Positions 1-5,812 are shown, counted from the stretch's first letter. The stretch is DNA of 5,926 nt from Tardiphaga sp. (GCA_028290765.1 JAQGJF010000385.1:1-5926); one strand, 5' to 3'. Translations and numbers: made by a program. Notes: generated by a model not told the origin, from the sequence alone.

Positions 1-123
1 ACCACTCAAATCTCGGAGCGAAAGTTGCTCAAGCAACGCATCATCGAACGTATTGCCGACGACGTCGGTAGAGGTATTTTGAATGCCGCCCAGTGTCGAA
101 GATCGGCGGCAACATGCCTGTAG
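1..123 (+). CDS. possible 3' end of an unidentified gene entering from the left
   Basis: Frame 1 is open from the first base to a TAG at 121-123, giving 40 residues; the other two + frames close earlier. The peptide contains a charged, helix-like stretch (SERKLLKQRIIERIADDVG) that reads like real protein. The last residues (CRRSAATCL) look less natural, so the true coding end may have been altered or the frame may be open by chance. I recognise no family. The frame stops 18 bases before a palindromic repeat, which is where such repeats usually sit. There is no start codon in the window to test. Confidence 0.25.
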   Translation, partial: TTQISERKLLKQRIIERIADDVGRGILNAAQCRRSAATCL

Positions 124-140
124 CAACTATCAATATCAGC

Positions 141-240
141 CGTCATTCCGGGGCGCGCTCTTGCGCGAGCCCGGAATCCATAACCACCGCAGGGCGTATG
201 GATTCCGGGCCTGCGCCAAGAGGCGCATCCCGGAATGACA
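141..240. repeat. palindromic intergenic repeat with cloverleaf folding potential
   Basis: The outer arms are a perfect 11-bp inverted repeat: GTCATTCCGGG at 142-152 and CCCGGAATGAC at 229-239. The inner arms are a perfect 14-bp inverted repeat (169-182 and 197-210, starting GCCCGGAATCC) around a 14-nt loop. The two stretches between outer and inner arms each form their own small hairpin: 154-158/163-167 with loop TCTT, and 212-217/222-227 with loop AAGA. The whole can therefore fold as one imperfect 98-nt hairpin or as a four-way junction with three side hairpins. Elements built on CGTCATTCCGGG...CCGGAATGAC are, to my knowledge, very common between genes in Bradyrhizobium and Rhodopseudomonas. 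There is no coding function. It might act as an RNA processing or stability element, or be a non-autonomous mobile palindrome. Confidence 0.8.
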
Positions 241-253
241 AACGGTAGGTCAA

Positions 254-330
254 GGATGGGAACGTAGCGATACCCATTATTCGCGGTTAAGATCTGTGAT
301 GGGTTTCGCTGCGCTCTACCCATCCTACAG
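254..330. repeat. second palindromic repeat, paired GATGGG...CCCATC hairpins
   Basis: A 7-bp perfect stem, GATGGGT at 298-304 with ACCCATC at 318-324, flanks a GC-rich core (TTCGCTGCGCTCT). About 25 bases upstream lies a related unit at 255-278, with ATGGG (256-260) pairing CCCAT (273-277) around AACGTAGCGATA. Read on the - strand, the downstream unit resembles the + strand upstream unit, so the two look like inverted copies of one module. The wording GATGGGTTTCGCTGCGCTCTACCCATCCTAC belongs to a repeat type I know as frequent between genes in Bradyrhizobium and other proteobacteria. It ends 34 bases before the ATG of the next gene, so any promoter or leader for that gene overlaps or follows it. 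I see no convincing sigma-70 boxes in 331-364. Confidence 0.6.
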
Positions 331-364
331 ACGATTCCTTTCTCATTTTCACGGTTGATCTCGA

Positions 365-1150
365 ATGAGTTTTCTTTTGCGCACTTGCCTTCCGGTTACG
401 CTGGCCGTCTTCACACTCGCGAGCCCCGCCCTCGCCGCCGACGACCCAAAACCCGATTTCGCTATCAAGAACAAAACCGTCGAGGCCACCGTGCTGCTCG
501 ACGGCAAGATCAAGGCCGATCCGTCGCTAGCCGCAGATTGCCTCGCCGAGGGAAAAAAATGGGCGGAAAAGAACCGTGCCGAGGCCGAGGCGTCGCGCAA
601 GGAGGACCCGCAGTTCTTCCGCGACGGCGGCTGGAGTTTTGAGCGCAAATACGACATTCGCTCGGTGGTCGGCGGGCACTACGTCAGCATCGTCAGGTCC
701 GACTACATGGACACCCACGCCGCGCATCCCAATTCCACCGTCGACACCATCCTGTGGGATGCGACGGCGAAGAAACGAATCAGCATCCGCCCGTTCTTCA
801 CCGAGACCGCGGACAACGGCGCCACCATGAAGGCGATGCAAACCGCCATCATCGGCTCCTTGAAGACCGAGAAGAAAAAGCGCGACGTCGAAGAGACCGC
901 CGACATGGACTGGTACAAGGGCGTCGAGCCAAAGCTGCTAAAAATCGGCGCGGTGACGCTGGCGCCCTCGACCGAAGCCGGCAAGAGTTCGGGCCTCACC
1001 TTCCATTATCCGCCCTATGCGGTCGGCCCCTATGTCGAGGGCGAGTATGTCGCCTTCGTGCCATGGGAGAAGTTGAAGTCCTATCTCACCCAGGAGGGCG
1101 CTGGAATCTTCGGCGGCGCGCGGCCCAAAGGTGATGACGACCAGCAATGA
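365..1150 (+). CDS. secreted DUF3298 (RsiV-like) domain protein
   Basis: This is a 261-residue protein with a Sec signal peptide: R6, a hydrophobic stretch at 7-20, and probable cleavage after A24 (SPALA-ADD). It lacks a lipobox and has no other membrane segment, so it should be a soluble periplasmic protein. Residues about 33-146 resemble the DUF4163/PdaC-like half of the RsiV fold, with an SDYMDTHAAHPN stretch (112-123) where relatives have Y.GGAHP, then D132...ISIRPFF (139-145). Residues 211-237 (LTFHYPPYAVGPYVEG...FVPW) match the DUF3298 signature, which usually reads F.Y.PY.VGPYA.G...V.IPY. In RsiV this region binds lysozyme, but no anti-sigma domain or sigma-factor gene is present here, so the role is unknown. 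The mature part has one cysteine, C59. The ATG at 365 is chosen because it begins the signal peptide; no good Shine-Dalgarno precedes it. The stop overlaps the meaB start by four bases. Confidence 0.82.
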   Translation: MSFLLRTCLPVTLAVFTLASPALAADDPKPDFAIKNKTVEATVLLDGKIKADPSLAADCLAEGKKWAEKNRAEAEASRKEDPQFFRDGGWSFERKYDIRSVVGGHYVSIVRSDYMDTHAAHPNSTVDTILWDATAKKRISIRPFFTETADNGATMKAMQTAIIGSLKTEKKKRDVEETADMDWYKGVEPKLLKIGAVTLAPSTEAGKSSGLTFHYPPYAVGPYVEGEYVAFVPWEKLKSYLTQEGAGIFGGARPKGDDDQQ

Positions 1151-2136
1151 CGAACAGCACGCCCGTCGATATCGAAGCGCTGGCCCGTGAGCTGCGCTCA
1201 GGCCACCGCGCCGCGCTGGCGCGCGCGATCACCCTGATCGAGAGCCGGCGCGGCGACCATCAGGCCGCGGCGCGGGAGCTGGTGCAGGCGCTGCTGCCCG
1301 ACACCGGCAAGGCGATCCGGGTCGGCATCACCGGCTCGCCCGGCGTCGGCAAGTCCACCACCATCGATGCGCTCGGGATGTCGCTGATCGAGCAAGGCCA
1401 CAAGGTCGCGGTGCTGGCGGTGGATCCGTCCTCGGCCCGCACCGGCGGCTCGATCCTCGGCGACAAGACCCGGATGGCGCGGCTTTCCGCCGCCGACGCC
1501 GCCTTCATCCGCCCCTCGCCGGCGTCCGGCACGCTCGGCGGCGTGGCGGCGAAAACCCGCGAGGCCATGCTGTTGTGCGAGGCCGCGGGCTTCGACGTGG
1601 TGCTGGTGGAGACCGTCGGCATCGGCCAATCCGAGACCGCGGTCTGCGACATGACCGACTTTTTCCTGGCGCTGATGCTGCCCGGTGCCGGCGACGAATT
1701 GCAGGGCATCAAGAAGGGGCTGGTCGAACTCGCCGACATGATCGCGGTCAACAAGGCCGACGGCGACAATATCAAGCGCGCCAATCTCGCCGCCGCCGAA
1801 TATCGCGGCGCGCTGCATATCCTCACTCCCCGCTCCGAGCATTGGCAGCCGCCGGTCGTGACCTATTCGGCGTTGACCGGCACCGGCATTGCCGAGCTGT
1901 GGCAGAAAATTCTCGATCACCGCACCGCGATGAACGCGTCGGGCGAATTCGCCGAGCGACGGCGCCAGCAGCAGGTGAAGTGGCTGTGGGCGATGCTCGA
2001 GCAACGCCTGATGGCGCGGCTGCGCGCCGATCCCGCGATCCGCGCCAAGGTGAAACAAACAGAACTTGCGGTCGCCGACGGCCGCATCACGCCGGCGCTG
2101 GCGGCGGAGCAGATTTCCGCCTGGCTGCGAGACTGA
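1147..2136 (+). CDS. meaB: MeaB, GTPase chaperone of methylmalonyl-CoA mutase
   Basis: This 329-residue protein belongs to the MeaB/ArgK G3E-type GTPase family (formerly called LAO/AO transport kinase). It protects and reactivates adenosylcobalamin-dependent methylmalonyl-CoA mutase by gating cofactor loading, using GTP hydrolysis, in the cytosol. All nucleotide motifs are intact: Walker A GSPGVGKST at 63-71, VDPSS at 92-96 followed by RTGGSILGDKTRM (98-110), switch II ETVGIGQSE at 155-163, base-recognition NKAD at 202-205, and SAL at 241-243. An N-terminal helical part (1-55) precedes the G domain, and a C-terminal helical part (about 265-329) matches the family's dimerisation arm. Length is normal. 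The start overlaps the upstream stop as ATGA (1147-1150), which implies translational coupling; a weak AAAGGTG lies at 1127-1133 inside the upstream gene. No mutase gene is in the window, so its partner is encoded elsewhere. The older arginine-transport kinase name should not be carried over. Confidence 0.93.
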   Translation: MTNSTPVDIEALARELRSGHRAALARAITLIESRRGDHQAAARELVQALLPDTGKAIRVGITGSPGVGKSTTIDALGMSLIEQGHKVAVLAVDPSSARTGGSILGDKTRMARLSAADAAFIRPSPASGTLGGVAAKTREAMLLCEAAGFDVVLVETVGIGQSETAVCDMTDFFLALMLPGAGDELQGIKKGLVELADMIAVNKADGDNIKRANLAAAEYRGALHILTPRSEHWQPPVVTYSALTGTGIAELWQKILDHRTAMNASGEFAERRRQQQVKWLWAMLEQRLMARLRADPAIRAKVKQTELAVADGRITPALAAEQISAWLRD

Positions 2137-2137
2137 G

Positions 2138-2818
2138 ATGACCGAAAAACTCCGCGTCCTCATCACCGGCTTCGGCCCGTTTCCCGGCGCGCCGTTCAAT
2201 CCGACCATGGCGCTGGTGCCGCGGCTCGTGGGTTTGCGGCGCCCGGCATTCGGCGACATCGAACGGAACGGACATATCTTCCCGGTGACCTACCGGGCCG
2301 TCGATCGCGAATTGCCCGAACTGCTCGAGCGATACCGCCCGCATGCGCTGCTGATGTTCGGGCTCGCCTCGCGCACGCCCTTCATCCGGATCGAGACCCG
2401 CGCCCGCAACGCCGTCACCACGCTGTGGCCCGACGCCGATCATGCGCGCGTGCGCAAGGGATCGATCGTGGGCGATGCCGGCGCCGCGATGTTCGGCCCG
2501 CATACCGCAAGACTGCTGCGCGCGGCGCTCGCGACCGGCGTGGACGTGCGCGCGTCGCGCGATGCCGGCAGCTATCTTTGCAATTATCTGAGCTGGCGCG
2601 CCATCGAAGCCGTCGCCGCAGGGCGGGCCCAGACATCGGACGGTCCGGTTCTCGCGGCCTTCGTGCATGTGCCACCGGTCGCGCGTGACAGCGGGGCGCA
2701 ACGCAGGGGCATGACCGATCGCGTTACGCCGGAACAACTGGTGGACGCCGGCGAGGCGATCCTGCTGGAGATGGTGAAGCTGACGCGGCAAGACTTGCTG
2801 AAAACAAGCCTTGCTTAA
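2138..2818 (+). CDS. pcp: pyroglutamyl-peptidase I-like protein (peptidase family C15)
   Basis: This 226-residue cytosolic cysteine peptidase of family C15 would remove N-terminal pyroglutamate from peptides. The N-terminal signature is present as LITGFGPFPGAPFNPT (8-23). The three catalytic positions are all there: E86 in GLASRTPFIRIETRARN (75-91), C148 in SRDAGSYLCN (140-149), and H177 in FVHVPP (175-180). Length is close to the usual 200-220. The Glu block differs from classical enzymes, which have a basic then hydrophobic residue after the Glu; here T87 and R88 follow. Substrate preference may therefore differ, and pcp is the best family name rather than proof of activity. The ATG at 2138 is one base past the meaB stop. 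An in-frame upstream ATG at 2066 would add 24 Arg-rich residues inside meaB and is rejected, since the family begins at the LITGFGPF strand. Translation probably depends on coupling, as no strong Shine-Dalgarno is visible. Confidence 0.82.
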   Translation: MTEKLRVLITGFGPFPGAPFNPTMALVPRLVGLRRPAFGDIERNGHIFPVTYRAVDRELPELLERYRPHALLMFGLASRTPFIRIETRARNAVTTLWPDADHARVRKGSIVGDAGAAMFGPHTARLLRAALATGVDVRASRDAGSYLCNYLSWRAIEAVAAGRAQTSDGPVLAAFVHVPPVARDSGAQRRGMTDRVTPEQLVDAGEAILLEMVKLTRQDLLKTSLA

Positions 2819-2869
2819 AAACTGAACAATCCCGCCCTCTTACGTGGGGCTGCCATTCCCAAACGGGAC

Positions 2870-2897
2870 TTGTGCAGCGCAGCATCGGCGGTCTAAC
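2870..2897 (+). promoter_or_regulatory. weak sigma-70-like promoter candidate for the transporter
   Basis: TTGTGC (2870-2875) and TCTAAC (2892-2897) are spaced by 16 bases and lie 26 bases upstream of the GTG start. They match the consensus at 3 of 6 and 4 of 6 positions. A promoter is expected in the 105-bp spacer because the transporter is separated from the peptidase gene, but this pair is only the best candidate by eye and could be chance. Confidence 0.18.
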
Positions 2898-2911
2898 TGA
2901 CGTCCTTAAGC

Positions 2912-2916
2912 AAGGA
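2912..2916 (+). promoter_or_regulatory. Shine-Dalgarno deciding the GTG start of the transporter
   Basis: AAGGA ends seven bases before the GTG at 2924 and is the strongest ribosome-binding site in the window. It supports GTG (2924) over the nearby ATG at 2916, which sits inside the site itself and reaches a TGA after three codons (2916-2927). Confidence 0.75.
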
Positions 2917-2923
2917 TGCTGTT

Positions 2924-4171
2924 GTGACCGACGTCAATGCCGATGCCTGGGTCTCCTCGACCCACCGCCCGATGGGTTTCCCCGAATTCGTTCTCGTCGT
3001 CGCCTCCATCATGGCGCTCAACCCGCTGGCGATGGACATGATGCTGCCGGCGCTGCCGGACATCGGTTCCGCCTTCCATATCGGCAACGCCAACCGGCTG
3101 CAGACCGTGCTGTCGGCCTTCATGATCGGCTTCGGAATCGGCCAGTTCGTGATCGGACCCTTGTCCGACCGGTTCGGCCGCCGGCCGGTGCTGCTGACCG
3201 GCATGGCCCTCTACAACATCGCCAGCCTGGTCGCGATCGTGGCGCCCTCGTTCGAGACGCTGCTGATCGCACGGGTGCTGCAGGGGCTCGGCACCTCCGC
3301 GACCCGGGTGATCGCGGTGTCGATCGTACGCGACTGTTATGCCGGACGCCGGATGGCCAGTGTGATGTCGCTGGTCATGATGATCTTCATCGCCGTGCCG
3401 GTGATCGCGCCGTCGTTCGGCCAGGCCGTGATGCTGGCGACGCAATGGCGCGGCATCTTCATCATGCTCGCGGTCTATGGCGTGCTGGCGCTGGCATGGA
3501 GCGCGGTGCGGCTGCCGGAAACGCTGCCGCCGTCCGAACGCAAGTCGATTGCGATCCGCGACGTGCTCGGCGCGTTCCGCCAGACGCTGGCCAGCCGGCA
3601 AACGCTCGGTTATGCGCTGGCGGCCGGCGGCATCCAGGGCACGCTGTTCGCCTATGTGTTCTCGTCGCAGCAGGTCTTCACCGAGATCTATCACCTCGGA
3701 CGTTACTTCACATTGGCGTTTGCCGCCGTCGCGATCGGCGTCGCTTTCGCCGGTTTTCTGAACGCGCGCTTCGTCGGCCGCCTCGGCATGCGCGTGATCT
3801 CGCATGCCGCGCTGGTCGGCTATGCCGTCGTTGGCCTCGTCATGCTGCTCGCCGCGCACAACGGCGGCGTTCCGTTTGCGCTCTATATGGTGCTGTCGGC
3901 ACTCGCCATGTTCGCCTTCGGGCTGATGTTCGCGAACTTCACCGCGCTGGCGATGGAGCCGCAGGGCCATATCGCCGGCACCGCATCGTCGCTGTTCGGT
4001 TCGATCACCACCCTGCTCGGCATCGCCATCGGCTATACGATCGGCCAGGATTACGACGGCACGCTGCTGCCGTTCGCCACCGGCTCGCTGCTGTGCACGC
4101 TGGCGGCACTCGGCGTGGTGCTGGTGGTGGAGAAAGGCCGGCTGTTCACGCCGCACAACAAGCCGGTTTGA
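2924..4171 (+). CDS. MFS multidrug efflux transporter, Bcr/CflA family
   Basis: This 415-residue inner-membrane protein has about 12 hydrophobic segments, with the central hydrophilic loop near 196-225. It is expected to export drugs or small metabolites by proton antiport. Family signs in order: LAMDMMLPALPDI (35-47) in the first membrane segment with D38; motif A, GPLSDRFGRRP (78-88), in the loop after segment 2; motif B, RVLQGLGTSA (117-126), in segment 4; RLPETLP (196-202) after segment 6; and ANFTALAMEPQGHIAGTASS (337-356) near segments 10-11, a hallmark of the Bcr/CflA group. Length is slightly over the usual 390-410 because of a short N-terminal extension. The GTG start is supported by AAGGA seven bases upstream. 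No regulator gene is adjacent, so neither substrate nor inducer can be read from the context. The gene is intact and its codon use matches its neighbours. Confidence 0.88.
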   Translation: MTDVNADAWVSSTHRPMGFPEFVLVVASIMALNPLAMDMMLPALPDIGSAFHIGNANRLQTVLSAFMIGFGIGQFVIGPLSDRFGRRPVLLTGMALYNIASLVAIVAPSFETLLIARVLQGLGTSATRVIAVSIVRDCYAGRRMASVMSLVMMIFIAVPVIAPSFGQAVMLATQWRGIFIMLAVYGVLALAWSAVRLPETLPPSERKSIAIRDVLGAFRQTLASRQTLGYALAAGGIQGTLFAYVFSSQQVFTEIYHLGRYFTLAFAAVAIGVAFAGFLNARFVGRLGMRVISHAALVGYAVVGLVMLLAAHNGGVPFALYMVLSALAMFAFGLMFANFTALAMEPQGHIAGTASSLFGSITTLLGIAIGYTIGQDYDGTLLPFATGSLLCTLAALGVVLVVEKGRLFTPHNKPV

Positions 4172-4173
4172 AG

Positions 4174-4191
4174 GGGTTAAGGCATTAACCC
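4174..4191 (+). terminator. small perfect hairpin just after the transporter, possible terminator
   Basis: GGGTTAA (4174-4180) and TTAACCC (4185-4191) form a perfect 7-bp stem around the tetraloop GGCA, starting three bases after the transporter stop. The stem is AT-rich at its tip and no T-run follows, so it is at best a weak intrinsic terminator. It could also be an operator for a palindrome-binding regulator. The rest of the 130-bp spacer to the next gene shows no convincing promoter. Confidence 0.35.
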
Positions 4192-4301
4192 TACCCCGAA
4201 CAATCGCACGCCGGCCTCTCCGCCCGCTCCATCCGCACCGCTATTCTGCGTTACTCCATGATGACGGAAGCTCCCTTGCGAGCGGTCCGCCGGAGCACGC
4301 C

Positions 4302-5666
4302 ATGGACGTCAATCGCCGCCATCTGTTGAATGCCTCCGCCGCCGGCATGGCCGGCGCGATGGTGGCAAGCGACGTTGCACACGCGGCGCCGCTGACCTCG
4401 GCGCTCGGGCGCGACGTCACGCAATATGGCGTGCGGCCGAACAGTCCCGAAGACCAGACCAGGGCGCTGCAGCGTGCGATCGACGATGCCGCCCGGGCGC
4501 AAGTGCCGTTGGCGCTGCCGCCGGGCATCTATCGCAGCGGCGCGCTCAAGCTCCCCAGCGGCGCACAGCTGATCGGCGTGCGCGGTGCCACCAAATTCCT
4601 GTTCAGCGGCGGACCCTCGCTGTTCGTCAGCGAGGGCGGCAACAGCATCGGCCTCATTGGCCTCACGCTCGACGGCGCCAGCATCGCGCTGCCGACCCGG
4701 CGCGGGCTGGTGCATTGCCTGCAAGCGCGCGATCTTCGGATCACCGACTGCGACATCACCGGCAGCGGCGGCAACGGCATCTGGCTGGAGAATGTGGCGG
4801 GCGCGATCAGCGGCAACACCATCGCGAAAATTGCCACCACGGCCATCCTGTCGTTCGACGCCCAGGGCCTCGTGGTGTCGCAGAACACCATTTCGGGCGC
4901 CAACGATAACGGCATCGAGATCCTGCGCACCGCCATCGGCGACGACGGTACGCTGGTGATCGACAACCGGATCGAGGACATCAAGGCCGGGCCCGGCGGG
5001 TCGGGGCAATACGGCAATGCCATCAACGCGTTTCGCGCCGGCAACGTCATCGTGCGCGGCAATCGTATCCGCAACTGCGACTATTCGGGGGTGCGCGGCA
5101 ATTCGGCGTCCAACATCCAGATCTCGGGCAACAGCATCAGCAATGTCCGCGAGGTGGCGCTGTATTCCGAATTCGCGTTCGAAGGTGCCGTGATCGCCAA
5201 CAACACCGTCGATGTCGCCGCCACCGGCGTCTCGGTGTGCAATTTCAACGAGGGTGGGCGGATCGCGGTCGTGCAGGGCAACATCATCCGCAACCTGCTG
5301 CCGAAGCGCCCGATCGGCACCGCGCCCGACGACGACGCCGGCGTCGGGATCTATATCGAGGCCGACACCTCGGTGACCGGCAATGTGATCGAGAACGCGC
5401 CATCCTTCGGCATCATCGCCGGCTGGGGCAAGTATCTGCGCGACGTCGCCATCTCCGGCAATGTGATCCGCAACGCCTTCATCGGCATCGGCGTCTCGGT
5501 CGTTCCCGGCGCCGGCACCGCGCTGGTCAACAACAACATGATTTCAGGAGCCGCCCGCGGCGCGGTGGTCGGGCTCGATCACGCCAAGCCGGTCACGCCG
5601 GATCTCGCCGCCGAGGGCGCGCAACGTTTTGCCCAGGTGGTGATCGGGACCAACGCGGTCCGGTAA
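4302..5666 (+). CDS. Tat-exported right-handed beta-helix repeat protein (TIGR03808-like)
   Basis: This 454-residue protein begins with a twin-arginine signal (NRRHLL at 4-9, R5-R6, then a mild hydrophobic stretch, probable cleavage after A28 in AHA-A). Residues 39-93 resemble the start of the pectate-lyase-3 superfamily fold: QYGVRPNSPEDQTRALQRAI, then LALPPGIYRSGALKLP (70-85). From about 115 to 420 it consists of beta-helix coils marked by a recurring G-N-x-I turn, with the Asn at 172, 195, 222, 254, 277, 301, 327, 361, 387 and 412, spaced 23-34 residues. Such folds bind or cleave polysaccharides, but I can identify no catalytic set, so function is unknown. The family is known to me as twin-arginine-translocated repeat proteins of alphaproteobacteria. 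GGAG (4292-4295), six bases before the ATG, supports this start. Export as a folded protein suggests an envelope role. No sugar-metabolism genes are nearby. Confidence 0.85.
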   Translation: MDVNRRHLLNASAAGMAGAMVASDVAHAAPLTSALGRDVTQYGVRPNSPEDQTRALQRAIDDAARAQVPLALPPGIYRSGALKLPSGAQLIGVRGATKFLFSGGPSLFVSEGGNSIGLIGLTLDGASIALPTRRGLVHCLQARDLRITDCDITGSGGNGIWLENVAGAISGNTIAKIATTAILSFDAQGLVVSQNTISGANDNGIEILRTAIGDDGTLVIDNRIEDIKAGPGGSGQYGNAINAFRAGNVIVRGNRIRNCDYSGVRGNSASNIQISGNSISNVREVALYSEFAFEGAVIANNTVDVAATGVSVCNFNEGGRIAVVQGNIIRNLLPKRPIGTAPDDDAGVGIYIEADTSVTGNVIENAPSFGIIAGWGKYLRDVAISGNVIRNAFIGIGVSVVPGAGTALVNNNMISGAARGAVVGLDHAKPVTPDLAAEGAQRFAQVVIGTNAVR

Positions 5667-5670
5667 GCAG

Positions 5671-5812
5671 AGCGTTTTCGAGCGAAGTGGATGCCGGTTC
5701 GCATAGCAATCAAGTTTACGCAGATTGCGTAGACTTATCTGCGGTAGAAAACGCGTCAAAACAAGAATCTGGAGCTTCGGTTCTGATTCAATCAGAACCG
5801 ATCATGCTCTAG
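5671..5812. repeat. structured interspersed intergenic repeat after the beta-helix gene
   Basis: The element starts four bases after the stop codon. GCGTTTTC (5672-5679) pairs perfectly with GAAAACGC (5747-5754), enclosing two hairpins: GCGAA/TTCGC (5682-5686/5698-5702) and an 11-bp stem with one G-U pair (5712-5722/5726-5736, loop GAT). A third hairpin at 5769-5812 closes the 3' side. The wording AGCGTTTTCGAGCGAAGTGG ... GGTTCTGATTCAATCAGAACC is one I know as abundant between genes of Bradyrhizobium and Rhodopseudomonas, so this is a dispersed family rather than a gene-specific leader. Insertion-sequence DNA follows directly. Confidence 0.78.
5769..5812 (+). terminator. strong 3' hairpin of the repeat, possible transcription end for the beta-helix gene
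   Basis: CGGTTCTGATT (5778-5788) and AATCAGAACCG (5790-5800) form a perfect odd-centred palindrome, so the real loop is a few bases around TTCAA. A lower stem, 5769-5775 with 5806-5812 (one G-U), extends it across a small asymmetric internal loop. It lies about 100 bases past the stop codon. No T-run follows, so it may stabilise or process the mRNA end rather than terminate intrinsically. Confidence 0.4.

Noticed and set aside
142..239. A tRNA-like or structured ncRNA gene, because of the cloverleaf fold
   Set aside because: Stem lengths (11, 5, 14, 6) do not fit tRNA, there is no T-loop GTTCRA, and the wording matches a dispersed palindromic repeat.
6..323. 105-residue open frame on the - strand
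   Set aside because: It runs across both palindromic repeats, matches no family I recognise, and its sequence simply translates the repeat arms.
2066..2137. Upstream in-frame ATG extending the C15 peptidase by 24 residues
   Set aside because: The extension lies inside meaB, is Arg-rich, and precedes the natural N-terminal strand of the family.
1198..2259. 353-residue open frame on the - strand opposite meaB and the start of the peptidase gene
   Set aside because: It lies antisense to a fully conserved GTPase and is rich in Arg, Gly, His and Gln, as expected for the mirror of GC-rich coding DNA.
2809..2915. 10-bp inverted repeat CCTTGCTTAA / TTAAGCAAGG spanning the spacer before the transporter
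   Set aside because: A 10-bp match within about 100 bases is expected roughly by chance somewhere in a window this size. One arm overlaps the peptidase stop and the other the Shine-Dalgarno, with no supporting symmetry.
2906..4156. 416-residue open frame on the - strand, and a 438-residue + frame from 2872, across the transporter
   Set aside because: Both are very rich in Arg/His or Arg/Ala and lack any membrane segments or motifs. The frame at 2924-4171 carries all the MFS signatures.
4177..4188. CtrA-type binding site (TTAA repeats)
   Set aside because: The two TTAA half-sites are separated by 4 bases, not the 7 typical of CtrA.
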